Below, piece after piece: positions 9,421 to 22,200 of a DNA stretch of 64,000 bases (positions within the stretch are counted from its first letter, which is position 1; each line of letters opens with the position of its first letter). The stretch spans positions 1-64,000 of the forward strand of contig JALHRR010000012.1 of the NCBI GenBank assembly GCA_022841345.1, written 5' to 3'. The stretch comes from Saprospiraceae bacterium. GTDB taxonomy: Bacteria > Bacteroidota > Bacteroidia > Chitinophagales > Saprospiraceae. A model generated the notes under the pieces. That model searched no databases. It had not been told where the DNA came from and saw nothing but the letters and a program-made list of their open reading frames with translations. Position numbers and translations under genes: made by a program.

Positions 9421-9710
9421 ACTTCGAGAAAACAGCCGGAAGAAGGCATAAGTTGTAAGGTGTAAATAGTAAGTGAACAACCGGGAAAAAGAAGCTGCGA
9501 GCCATGAGCTTCGAGCTGCGAGAGTACAGCCGGGAGAAGCTGTTTCCTTGTCTTCGCGTCAGCCATCACCTCCGAAATAAATTGGTTGCGAAGCAGTTAA
9601 TTTATTTCGGAGACATCACCTTTTCATGGCTCGCTCCATGAAAAGACACTTGTGGTGAGGAATCGAACCATCATCTTTCAAGCCGAAGGCACAGAAAGAC
9701 ATCACCTCTC
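9421..9710. repeat. About 290-bp duplicated segment, copy 2
   Basis: Counterpart of 8481-8775. It carries the third hairpin array. Confidence 0.75.
9563..9705. repeat. ACATCAC-linked hairpin array, locus 3
   Basis: Heptamers: CCATCAC 9563-9569, ACATCAC 9613-9619, degenerate ACACTTG near 9646, CCATCAT 9668-9674, ACATCAC 9699-9705. Module A arms are 9570-9583 and 9599-9612 (14 bp, perfect). Module B (9620-9645) pairs CTTTTCATGG with CCATGAAAAG perfectly. Module C is 9675-9698 with CTTTC/GAAAG and GCC/GGC. The order A-B-D-C equals locus 2. Confidence 0.8.
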
Positions 9711-9881
9711 TTCGATCATATCTCCGGAATTAGTTGAATCATTTGCAGACAACGCTATCGTGTGAGGGATCGCAGCGAGCACGAGGGAGCCACAGGCTTT
9801 TGGTGACTTCTGAATACAAAATTGACGAACAGGATTATAAGAAGTGGAAATAGCGACTGAGTAAAGCGGAGAGCCCGACCG

Positions 9882-9930
9882 CGAGTATTCTGAAATAGCA
9901 ATTCCTAAAATTGCTATTTCAGAATACTCG
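9882..9930. repeat. Perfect 22-bp inverted repeat
   Basis: Arms 9882-9903 and 9909-9930 are exact reverse complements with a 5-base loop (CCTAA). There is no T-run on either side, so it is not a typical intrinsic terminator. It lies beyond the terminator of the giant gene. Confidence 0.9.
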
Positions 9931-10162
9931 GGGGCACACCCAAGAAAAGTAAAAAGTAAAAAGTTGAAAGTTGAAAGTTGAAAGTTGAACAGCCAGTAAG
10001 TTATAAGAGATTAGATATAAGAGATGAGATGAACCGTGATATTCATTTATAATCAAGTCAGCGGTGAATGATAGAGACGCATTACATTGCACCTCGTTTT
10101 GAAACAAACAGCCTGTTTTAATGTAAAGTACGGGAATGATAAAAGCAAGCATAAAAGTGGCC

Positions 10163-10203
10163 CCAAAAAAAAGCGGCTGCTCTTTTGACAGAACAGCCGC
10201 TTT
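10163..10203 (-). terminator. Intrinsic terminator of the giant repeat-protein gene
   Basis: On the minus strand AAAGCGGCTG (10203-10194) pairs with CAGCCGCTTT (10179-10170), a 10-bp GC-rich stem, followed by an uninterrupted T-run (10172-10165) and then GGGG. It begins 21 bases beyond the stop codon at 10224. Confidence 0.9.
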
Positions 10204-10223
10204 ATTATTTAATCATCTCAAGA

Positions 10224-13200
10224 TTAATATCTTAGGAAGACTTTAGTTGAAATCTGATTGCCGGAGCGAAGTTCGACACTGTAAACTCCAGGTTTGAAGT
10301 CTGAAATCACACTCATGATAGTATGAGTTCCTTCCTGAAGATCCACTTTGTCTACACGTACTTCCTGACCCAACATATCCAGGAATCTGATAGATCCTTT
10401 CTGAGTTTTATCAGATGTGTATTCAAGATACAATTCTGCATCAGCAGGGTTTGGATATACCTGATCCAGTGAAATTCCAGGTGCAGGTCTGCCGGCAACT
10501 CCAGGGTCGTTTGTAGGTTCACACTGGAACTCCAGTTCACACTGAGTAGTACATCCGTTTGCATCCACTACCAATACTGAAATTCTCACGAACGAGAAGC
10601 CCATTTTGTATTCGATGCTGCTGGAGCCCTGACCAGCCTGAAGTTGACATGCACCACCTACTACATTCCAGAAGTATCTGTATGGAGCAGTTCCGCCCTG
10701 AGCATTAACTGTGATTACGTTACCCAATGTTCCACATGATGGTATATTGAAGTTAGCGAAGTCACAGGCGAAATTCACTTTCTGATCGATATTGATCGTC
10801 TGAGTATGCGTGCTTGCATTTCCGCATGCATCAGTTGCAGTCCAGATACGATCTACTTTCGCTACACCAGGGATACCTGTGTTGTGATGAACTTCATTGA
10901 ATGTCATCTGAACATCAGATCCACAGTAATCAACTACAGTCGGATCAACTTTGGCAGGTAGTGAAGTACAGAACAATGTAGTATCAGCAGGTGCATTCAG
11001 GAATTCAGGAGCTACATCATCAATATAGTTCACACGAATCTGGAATACTGAGCTATTGCCACAAGGGTCAGAAACCAGCCATTTGTAATCAATCTGCTGA
11101 GAGAATCCGGATGTCTGGCAGTTGATGCCCGCAACCTGAGTAGCAGTGAAATCTACTTCATATGCACATTCATTCGTTGCAATTACATTAGATTCAAGGA
11201 ACAAGCCGTCGATATTCTCAAACTGGCTACAGGTCAGTGTAATCACAGAACCATTCACGGCATTGTTGAATCTGTTATTCACCCATTTAAGTGCCGGAGC
11301 CTGATTGTCATTGCGATACAGCGTCTGAACAACTTCAGTAATATTACCACACTCATCTTCAGCTTTGTAAGTTCTGGTAATCACCTGACCAGGAGCGCAT
11401 GGATTAGCAGCTACCGTCTGGGTCATAGTAACAGGATATTCATTGCCGGTACAAGTAGAAATCGCCTTAGCTGTTCCTGCTTCATCTTCGCAGGCAATCA
11501 GTTTGATTCCATTGATCTCAGGACCTTTGGTATGGATGTAGTGAATAATCTGAGAAGTTTCAACTTCATTTCCGCAAGCATCAACTGCACTTAAACTTCT
11601 TTGAACATCATATTCAAATACACAATCTCCATTCCAGATTACCTGTTCTTCAGAAACTAAAACCTGTAATTCTGTACAAGCGTCGATTGCTAATGCAGCT
11701 TCTGCTTCGTCACCACATTCTACGAATAGTTCAGCGGGTACGTTTTCAAATTCAGGAGCTATAGTATCAATCATTTCTACGAATGTTGAGAATTCAGTCC
11801 TTCTTCCGCAAGCATCTACAGCCCACCATGTAAGTGTTAATTGTGCAGCATAGCCATCTGTGATACAATCGCCTGTATTGATAACTTCTTCTTCAAAGTT
11901 TACTGTAAGTGGCTCATCACAGAAGTTTACGAATCTGATATCGTTTTTAGTAAATCCGGATAAGCTGTTTGTATTAGGGAGACAACCTACCTGAAGCGTT
12001 CCGCTACCAGTATTTGCAATATCAGCTAATACCGCATTAGTGAATTCATATGTAGGTTCAATCTGACTATCTTCATTCAGGATTCTCTGCTCGAATACAG
12101 AAACGTTTCCACAATCATCTGTTGCCTGCCATACTCTCATGATATCTAAAGCTCCGGCATCACACAGTGAAGGAATGCTCATATCCTGATAAACAAGGTC
12201 CACAGTTTCGCTGCAGAAGTCAAATGCATCTACTTCAGAAAGATCCTGGCTGCAAGCAAAGTCTAAACCTTCAATTTCAGGGCCAGTGACATCTTTCAAT
12301 ACAAGATAGATAGTCATACGGTCATAGTTACCACACTCATCAACTACTGACCATTCCAGTGCTTTTCTCTCCTTGTATCCGTCCACTTTACAGTTGGTAC
12401 TAACTGCATCTACATACTCAGAGTAAGAATATTCAAGTTCTCTGCCATAGTTGCAATAGTTATCAACTACGATATCTGAATGAGAGAAACCATATATGTA
12501 GTCAGGCTGCTCTAATAATCCATTGGTACATTCGATCACAATTTCATCACCGTTGTTCATTCCCAATAAATGTTCATTGGTGAATGTAGCTTCAAGGTTG
12601 TAGTTGTTTATTACGGTAATTAATTGTGATTCGAATGTTGCATTACCACAGTTATCAATAGCTGTCCAGGTACGAAGGATTTGATACGTTTCATCACAAG
12701 CCTGACCAATGATCAGCTCGTCAAATTCTACCTCCGCACATTCGCAGGCATCTTCCACAGTTACTAGGTCAATCATCACGCTATCGTCTCCACATTCGCT
12801 GATCGCAGGTGAAGCCAGTAATTCAGTACATCCCATGACAACATCAGCAGGTACACCAGAAATTTCAGGAGCTGTATTATCTTCTACCTGTATGATAAGC
12901 ACTCTTGAGCTTTGGTTACCGCAATTATCGGTAGCAGTCCAGGTGCAAGTGAGTCTGTAGAAGTATCCGTCTGCAGCGCAGTCGCCATTGCCTTCCAGAA
13001 CCTGAGTATATGTCACGTCAGGGTTCAAGTCACAATTTTCAACTGGAGTTACGCTGTTTTCATCAAAATTAGGAAGACCTGAAATCAGATTATTAGTATT
13101 ACACTCAGTGTAAACAATAGAATTGGTTGGATAAACTTCCCATTCAGGATCATTGAACTGGATCAATGGAGCCGCTGCATCCGTTACCGTGAATGTAGCT

Positions 13201-16200
13201 GAAACTGATGTTGTATTTCCACATGCATCAGTAACAATATAAATGGCAGTTGCATCAGCATCACATCCATCCAGGGTTACATTTGCAGGATTGAAGGCAG
13301 AAGCAACTGATACTGCGGAGCAGTTGTCAGTAGCACATGAAGCTAGGGTAGCCAGGTTAGCAGCATGCCATTCAGCCAATAATTGCTCATTCACTTCCTG
13401 ACCCTGACATTCAATTGTCAAATCAAGATTCGGACAGTTTGCTACTGAAGGTGCTGTATTGTCCACAACAGATATCGTTTGAGTTGCAAGACGGAAGTTA
13501 CCACAAACATCAGTTGCTCTGAATACTCTAACTATTTGGTAGTTATTGGCACATGATCCCGGCAATGTATCTCTGCTTTGTTCGATCACAGTCACAGCAC
13601 CACCACAGTTGTCCACTGCTGTTGCGTTTCCAAACACTAACTGGTCGCTGCATGAAGCAGTGTAAGCAGCAGGGATGAAGTTGAACAATGGAGCAAGGGT
13701 ATCTCTAACTTGTATAATCTGAATAACACTAACATCATTTCCGCAAGCATCTGATGCTGTAAAGGTTCTTCTGATATCATAATTATTGATACAAGTTCCT
13801 GGTAAAGTGTCGCGAACTTCAGATACAGTTACATTTCCACAGACATCAGTAGCAGTTGCAGCCTGGTAAACAACAGGGTCTTCGCAGCTAATGGTATATC
13901 CTTGCGGAATGAATGTAAATGCAGGCAATGTATTGTCACCAGCTGTTATAGTCTGGGTTGCAGTAGCTGTGTTACCACAAGCATCCGTAGCGGTGAAGGT
14001 TCTGATAAGGGTATAATTGCTTGCACAGTTACCTGCTATCGAATCCACTGATACTGTAACCGCAGCTGTGCCACAATTATCCGTAGCGGTAGCATTCTCC
14101 AATATTACTTCTTCGTTACAACCAACTGTATAGCTTGCCGGAACAAAAGTGAATGTAGGATTAACATCATCAGTAACAGTGATCGTCTGAGTTGCTGTTG
14201 CAGTATTGCCACAAAGATCTGTAGCTGTAAATGTTCTTAGGATACTGAACTCATTTGCACAAGATCCCGGAATGGTTGTCTGAGCTACAGTTACCGCAGC
14301 GTTGCCGCAATTATCGGTCGCAGTAGCATTATCGAATGTTAAAGTTTCAGTGCAATCTGCGGAATAATTAACCGGAACAAATGTAAATACCGGAGCAGAT
14401 TCATCACTAACATTGATAGTTTGAGTGGCTGTTGCAGTATTGCCACAAAGGTCAGTTGCGGTGAATGTTCTCAGTATGCTGAATTCACCCGCACATGCTC
14501 CCTCTGTTGTATCTCTTACCTCGGTTACAGTTGCTGTTCCACAGTTGTCAGTAGCTTCTGCATTTGCAAAAGTAAGCACCTCAGCACATGTAGTGCTGTA
14601 TGAAGCAGGGATAAACGCGAATACAGGAGCTGTTTCATCCACAACATTGATTACCTGAGTAGCTGTTCTTGTGTTTCCACAAAGGTCTGTTGCTGTAAAT
14701 GTTCTCAGGATGCTGAATTCATTTGCGCATGATCCATCAGTTGTATCTCTTACTTCAGTCACAACAGAGCTACCACAGTTATCTACAGAAGTTGCAGGAG
14801 CAAATATCAGTACGTCACTGCAAGAAGCTGTGTAAGATGCAGGAATGAAGTTGAACAATGGTGCTAATGTGTCTCTTACCCGGATGATCTGAACTACGCT
14901 CACTGTGTTTTCACAAGCATCAGATGCAATAAATGTTCTGACAATATCAAAGTTATTGATACAAGTACCAGGAACAGTGTCACGAACCTCAGTTACTACA
15001 ACTTCTCCACAAGCGTCGGTAGCTGTTGCATTTTCAAAGACAACAATATCATCACAAGCAATTGTGTAACCCTGAGGCACAAAAGTGAATATTGGAAGTG
15101 TATTGTCGCCAACAACAATTGTCTGAGTAGCAGTTGCAGTGTTACCGCAAAGGTCAGTAGCAGTGAATGTTCTCAGTATGCTGAAACTACTTTCACAAAC
15201 ACCCGGGATAGTATCTCTGGCTTCTGTTACAGTTGCAGTTCCGCAATTATCAGTTGCAGTTGTAGAATCAAATGTCAATTCTTCGTTACAACCGGCATTA
15301 TAGCCGGAAGGTACGAAAGTAAAGATAGGAGCTACCTCGTCAGTTACAGTGATTAACTGTGTTGCAGTTGCAGTATTACCGCAAAGGTCAGTAGCAGTGA
15401 ATGTTCTCAGTATTGAGAATTCATTGGCGCATGATCCTTCAGTAGTGTCTCTTACCTCAGTCACATTTGCTGTTCCGCAATTATCAGTTGCAGTTGCAGG
15501 AGCAAAAGTCAACTCAGTGTTACAAACTGCGCTATAATTTGCAGGTACGAAAGTGAATGTCGGAGGTACTTCATCAGTCACATTAATGGTCTGAGTAGAA
15601 GTAGCAGTATTTCCACACAAGTCAGTTGCTGTGAATGTTCTCAGGATAGAGAATTCATTGGCACAAGTACCTGGTAGCGTATCTCTGGTTTCAGTAACTG
15701 TAGCAATTCCACAGTTGTCTGAAGCTAAAGCTGTTTCAAGAATCAGATCATTGTTACAAACAGCACTGAAGCTGGCAGGAACAAATGTGAAGAAAGGAGC
15801 TTCTTCATCAGTCACAGTGATGGACTGAGTTGCAGTTGCTGTATTTCCACACAGGTCAGTTGCCGTGAATGTTCTTACAATTGTAAATTCATTTTCACAG
15901 GTTCCCGGAACTGTATCTCTTGCTTCAGTAACACTTGCAGTACCGCAGTTGTCAGTAGCAATTGCCATAGTAAATACCAGATCGTCATCACAAGCTGCAG
16001 AATAGTTTGCAGGAACTGATGTGAAAGAAGGAGCTATTTCGTCAGTCACAGTGATTGTCTGTGCAGTAGTAGCTGTATTTCCACAAAGGTCAGTTGCAGT
16101 AAACGTTCTGCGGATGCTGAATTCATTTACACATTCACCAGGAATTGTATCTCTGGCTTCTGTAACTGTAGCGCTTCCACAATTATCTGAAGCTGTAGCC

Positions 16201-19200
16201 GGAGCGAAAGTCAATTCAGTATTGCATACTGCAGAATAATTAGCAGGTACAAAAGTGAATACCGGTAAAGTCTCATCCACTACATTGATAGTTTGTGTAG
16301 CAGTTCTGCTATTACCACACTCGTCTGTAGCTGTGAATCTTCTGATGATAGAATACTCATTCATGCACGCGCCCGGAATTGTATCTCTTGGAGCCTCCAC
16401 TACTGCAGGAATTCCACAGTTGTCTGTTGCAGTTGCCGGTTCGTAAGTCAATTCATCCTCGCAACTAGCAGTGTAGTTTGCCGGTACGAAGTTGAAGTTC
16501 GGTGCTTCTGTGTCTCTAACAAATATTGTATGAGAAGCAGTTGAAGAATTGCCGCACTCATCAGTAGCAGTAAATGTTCTGATGATATCAAAATTATAAA
16601 CACAAAGACCAGGAACAGTATCTCTCACTTCTGTGATGGTTACCTCAGTACAGTTGTCTACAGCGATGGCAGATTGATAGATTACTTCTTCATCACATTC
16701 AGCAGTAACGTTAGCTGGTACAAATGTGAATTCAGGACCTTCTGTGTCTATGATTGTAATCAATTGACTTGCAGTTGTTTCATTTCCACAAGCATCGGTA
16801 GCCACACATGTTCTCTGGATCAATTCAGTACATGGTTCAGGGAATTCATTAAGACATTCCAAATCAAAATTGAAGTCGGAAGCCACACTGAATCTCGGAT
16901 TAGATTGTCCCTGGTACAGAATATTTCCAGTGTATTTCATCCAGCCACCAAATCCAAATGAGGTAGTGAATGCATTTCCGCCATAACCATACTGGAATCC
17001 ATATGTATAATCAGCAGGCATGTGAACAAGAGACAGGGATGAACCTGCATATGCTCTGATACCAGTCAAAGTATTTGATTTAGTATCGTCCATTTCATAG
17101 TACAGCATATCCTGGTAGAAATCTCCTGAAATATGCTCATACTTGTATGATCTGCCCAGTGCTGACCATTGTGCCCATGTTCTTGCATTTCTGAACCATA
17201 CATTGATTTCCCATGCAAGATCAGGATTGCTATGATGAGTCATGATACCTGTAAGGTGAGCTGTGCCATCTTCAAAACGCTCAAACTGAGCTTGTTCCAC
17301 ACTGAAGTATGCATCAGGAGTACCCGGCATATTCTGGAACCATCCAATTCTTGGAGCAGGTTCGCCAAATTCAGGATCACTTGTAAAGTTCATATTCAAT
17401 ACTTCACAGATTGGATCACCAGGAAGTTCTTCCAATTCAGTTTCAGTACAGACTACTGTAGGATCTCCACAATTATCGGTAGCAGTGAAAGGAACAAATT
17501 CAGGTAGGACATCATTGCAATTGAATACAAGATCTGCAGGAACATCTATGAAGACTGGTGCAATTGAATCATGCACAGCAATAGATTGTGTAGCAGTAGC
17601 TGTATTTCCGCATAAATCTGTGGCAGTGAATGTTCTTACTATTGTAAATTCATTGGCACATGAACCAGGAATGGTATCTCGGGCTTCAGTTACTACAGCT
17701 GTACCACAGTTATCAGTTGCTGTTGCAGGAGTATAAACAAGCTGCTCTTCACAAGAAGCACTGTAGTTAGCAGGAACCGAAGTGAAGGTTGGAGCAACTT
17801 CGTCAGTCACACTGATTGTCTGAGTAGCAGTAGCAGTATTTCCACAAAGGTCAGTAGCTGTGAATGTTCTCAGGATGGAGAATTCATTGGCACAATTACC
17901 AGCTATAGTGTCTCTTACTTCTGTTACACTTGCGGTTCCACAGTTGTCTGTAGCTGTAGCAGAAGCAAATGTCAATTCTGTATTACATACTGCAGAGTAA
18001 CTTGCAGGTACAAAAGTAAATGTTGGAGCAACTTCGTCTGTTACAGTTATTGTCTGCGTAGCTGTTGCAGTATTTCCACAAAGGTCAGTTGCAGTGAATG
18101 TTCTCAGAATCAAGAATTCATTGGCACATACTCCATCAGTTGTGTCTCTTACTTCAGTTACGTTAGCAATTCCACAGTTGTCTGTAGCAGTTGCGTTTGC
18201 AAATGTCAATTCTGTGTTACAAACCTGAGAATAGCTCGCAGGTACAAATGTGAATGTTGGTGCAACTTCGTCAGTTACAGTTATCGTCTGAGTTGCTGTT
18301 GCTGTATTTCCACAAAGGTCAGTTGCAGTGAATGTTCTCAGGATTGAGAATTCATTCGCACATGTTCCCGGAGTAGTATCTCTCACTTCAGTCACAATGG
18401 CGATACCACAGTTGTCTGTAGCAGTTGCATTTGCAAATATTAATTCTGTATTACAAACCTGAGAATAGCTCGCAGGAACAAATGTAAAGGTAGGAGCAAC
18501 TTCGTCGGTTACAGTTATTGTTTGTGTAGCCGTTGCTGTATTACCGCAAAGGTCAGTAGCTGTGAAGGTTCTCAGGATAGAGAATTCATTGGCACATGAT
18601 CCATCTGTTGTATCTCTTACCTCAGTTACTATTGCTATGCCACAATTGTCAGTGGCTGTTGCAAGTGCAAAAGTCAAATTGTTATTACAAACTGCAGAGT
18701 AGCTGGCAGGAACAAAAGTGAAGGTAGGTGCCACCTCGTCAGTCACAGTAATTGTTTGTGTAGCAGTTGCAGTGTTTCCACAAAGGTCAGTTGCAGTGAA
18801 TGTTCTCAGGATTGAGAATTCATTGGCACAATTTCCATCTATTGTATCCCGTACTTCTGTGACCGCCGCGGTTCCACAGTTGTCAGTAGCTGTTGCATTT
18901 GCAAATGACAATTCAGTATTGCAAACTGCAGAATAGCTGGCAGGAACAAATGTGAAAGTTGGAGCAACTTCGTCAGTCACACTGATTGTCTGAGTTGCAG
19001 TAGCTGTATTTCCACAAAGGTCAGTAGCAGTGAATGTTCTCAGGATTGAGAATTCATTCGCACATGTTCCCGGAGTAGTATCTCTCACTTCAGTCACAAT
19101 TGCAATTCCACAGTTGTCTGTAGCAGTCGCATTTGCAAATGTTAATTCTGTATTACAAACCTGAGAATAGCTCGCAGGTACAAATGTGAATGTTGGTGCA

Positions 19201-22200
19201 ACTTCGTCAGTTACAGTTATTGTCTGAGTTGCTGTTGCTGTATTTCCACATAGGTCAGTTGCTGTGAATGTTCTCAGGATTGAGAATTCATTGGCACATG
19301 TTCCCGGAGTTGTATCTCTCACTTCAGTCACGATGGCAATACCACAGTTGTCTGCAGCAGTTGCATTCGCAAATGTTAATTCTGTATTACAAACCTGAGA
19401 ATAGCTCGCAGGTACAAATGTGAATGTAGGAGCAACTTCATCAGTTACTGTTATCGTTTGAGTTGCAGTAGCTGTATTTCCACAAAGATCAGTTGCAGTG
19501 AATGTTCTCAGAATTGAGAATTCATTGGCACATGATCCAGGGGTAGTATCTCTCACTTCTGTTACTACAGGAATTCCGCAATTATCTGTAGCTGTTGCAA
19601 CTGCAAATGTCAATTCAGAAGCACAAACTGCAGAATAGCTCGCAGGTACAAATGTGAAAATCGGATCTACCTCGTCAATCACATTGATCGTCTGTGTAGC
19701 AGTTCTTGTATTTCCGCAGAGATCTGTAGCTGTGAATGTTCTTATTATAGTAAACTCATTCACACATGAACCCGGAACAGTATCTCTAGATTCTGTCACA
19801 ACCGGAATGCCACAATTATCAACTGCTGTCGCAGGTGCAAAAACTAATTGATCACTGCATGAAGCAGTATATCCTGCAGGAATAAATGTAAATAATGGTC
19901 CTAAAGTATCTCTGACACTAATTGTCTGAGTTGCTGTCGATGTGTTGCCACAAAGATCAGTTGCTGTAAATGTTCTGATTATGTCAAAATTATACAGACA
20001 GTTGCCCAAAACTGTATCTCTTACTTCAGTAACCGCTGCAGTTCCACAGTTATCACTTGCAGTTGCATCCTGATAAACGATCGGATCATCGCAAGCGATA
20101 GTATAACCTGCAGGTACAAATGTGAAAGTTGGAGCAACTTCGTCTGTTACACTGATTGTCTGTGTTGCAGTTGCTGTATTTCCACAAAGGTCAGTAGCAG
20201 TGAATGTTCTCAGTATGGAGAATTCATTGGCACAATTACCAGCTGTCGTGTCTCTCACCTCTGTCACACTTGCTGTTCCACAGTTGTCTGTAGCTGTTGC
20301 AGAAGCAAAAGTCAGTTCTGTATTACATACTGCAGAATAACTTGCAGGTACAAACGTGAATGTAGGTGCAACTTCGTCAGTTACTGTGATAGTCTGAGTT
20401 GCTGTTGCAGTATTACCACAAAGGTCAGTTGCTGTGAATGTTCTCAGAATTGAGAATTCATTGGCACAAACTCCGACAGTTGTATCTCTTACTTCAGTCA
20501 CGATTGCAATTCCACAGTTGTCTGTAGCTGTTGCAACTGCGAATGTTAATTCAGTATTACATACCTGAGAATAACTTGCAGGTACAAATGTGAATGTAGG
20601 AGCAACTTCATCAGTTACTGTTATCGTTTGAGTTGCAGTAGCTGTATTTCCACAAAGATCAGTTGCAGTGAATGTTCTCAGAATTGAGAATTCATTGGCA
20701 CATGATCCAGGGGTAGTATCTCTCACTTCTGTTACTACAGGAATTCCGCAATTATCTGTAGCTGTTGCAACTGCAAATGTCAATTCAGAAGCACAAACTG
20801 CAGAATAGCTCGCAGGTACAAATGTGAAAATCGGATCTACCTCGTCAATCACATTGATCGTCTGTGTAGCAGTTCTTGTATTTCCGCAGAGATCTGTAGC
20901 TGTGAATGTTCTTATTATAGTAAACTCATTCACACATGAACCCGGAACAGTATCTCTAGATTCTGTCACAACCGGAATGCCACAATTATCAACTGCTGTC
21001 GCAGGTGCAAAAACTAATTGATCACTGCATGAAGCAGTATATCCTGCAGGAATAAATGTAAATAATGGTCCTAAAGTATCTCTGACACTAATTGTCTGAG
21101 TTGCTGTCGATGTGTTGCCACAAAGATCAGTTGCTGTAAATGTTCTGATTATGTCAAAATTATACAGACAGTTGCCCAAAACTGTATCTCTTACTTCAGT
21201 AACCGCTGCAGTTCCACAGTTATCACTTGCAGTTGCATCCTGATAAACGATCGGATCATCGCAAGCGATAGTATAACCTGCAGGTACAAATGTGAAAGTT
21301 GGAGCAACTTCGTCTGTTACACTGATTGTCTGTGTTGCAGTTGCTGTATTTCCACAAAGGTCAGTAGCAGTGAATGTTCTCAGTATGGAGAATTCATTTG
21401 CACAATTACCAGCTGTCGTGTCTCTCACCTCTGTTACACTTGCTGTTCCACAGTTGTCTGTAGCTGTTGCAGCAGCAAAAGTCAGTTCTGTATTACATAC
21501 TGCAGAATAACTTGCAGGTACAAACGTGAATGTAGGTGAAACTTCGTCAGTTACTGTGATAGTCTGAGTAGCAGTAGCAGTATTTCCACAAAGGTCAGTT
21601 GCTGTGAATGTTCTCAGTATAGAGAATTCATTCGCACATGTTCCAGGAGTAGTATCTCTTACTTCTGTCACGATTGCGATTCCACAGTTGTCCATTGCTG
21701 TTGCAGTTGCGAATGTTAATTCAGTATTACATACCTGAGAATAACTTGCAGGAACAAATGTGAATGTAGGAGCAACTTCATCAGTTATATTGATTGTCTG
21801 TGTTGCAGTTCTTGTATTACCGCAAAGGTCAGTTGCTGTGAATGTTCTTATGATAGTATATTCATTAGCACATAATCCTGGTATAGTATCGCTTACTTCT
21901 GTTACAACAGGAATTCCACAATTATCAATAGCCGTTGCCGGTACAAGCGTCAGGATATCACTGCAAGTTGCAGTAAATCCACCAGGGATAAATGTGAACA
22001 ATGGAGCTAAAGTATCTCTGACAACTATCGTTTGAGTAGCTGTAGAAGTATTGCCACAAAGATCAGTAGCTGTAAATGTTCTGATTATATCGAAGTTGTA
22101 TAAACAGTTACCTAAAACTGTATCTCTTACTTCTGTAACGGTTGCAGTTCCACAGTTATCAGTTGCAGTTGCATCCTGATAAACGATCGGATCATCACAA

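Larger units (their letters stand above)
8189..10060. repeat. Non-coding repeat island of 7-bp-period modules and hairpins
   Basis: No convincing gene lies between the two convergent coding regions here. The stretch is built from short blocks of degenerate 7-bp (sometimes 8-bp) tandem repeats, for example (GCTGGTT)n near 8200, GAGCTTC/GAGCCAT/GAGCTGC near 8465-8490, ATAAGTT/ATAAGGA/GTAAGTA near 8412-8440, AAGCTGC near 8881-8910, an 8-bp GAATTGGT block near 9013-9048, and AGTTGAA near 9961-9988. Most blocks end in ACAGCC, often ACAGCCGGGAAGAAG; ACAGCC or GCAGCC recurs more than twenty times. Apparent open frames on the minus strand follow from the 7-bp periodicity and contain repeated LLPGC-like peptides with no recognisable domain. 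Hairpin arrays and one perfect inverted repeat are listed separately. Confidence 0.75.

Noticed and set aside
8249-9569. Several overlapping minus-strand open frames of 66-113 codons in the repeat island
   Set aside because: They arise from 7-bp-period repeats without stops, share LLPGC-like repeated peptides, have no domain or start signal, and overlap each other in different frames.
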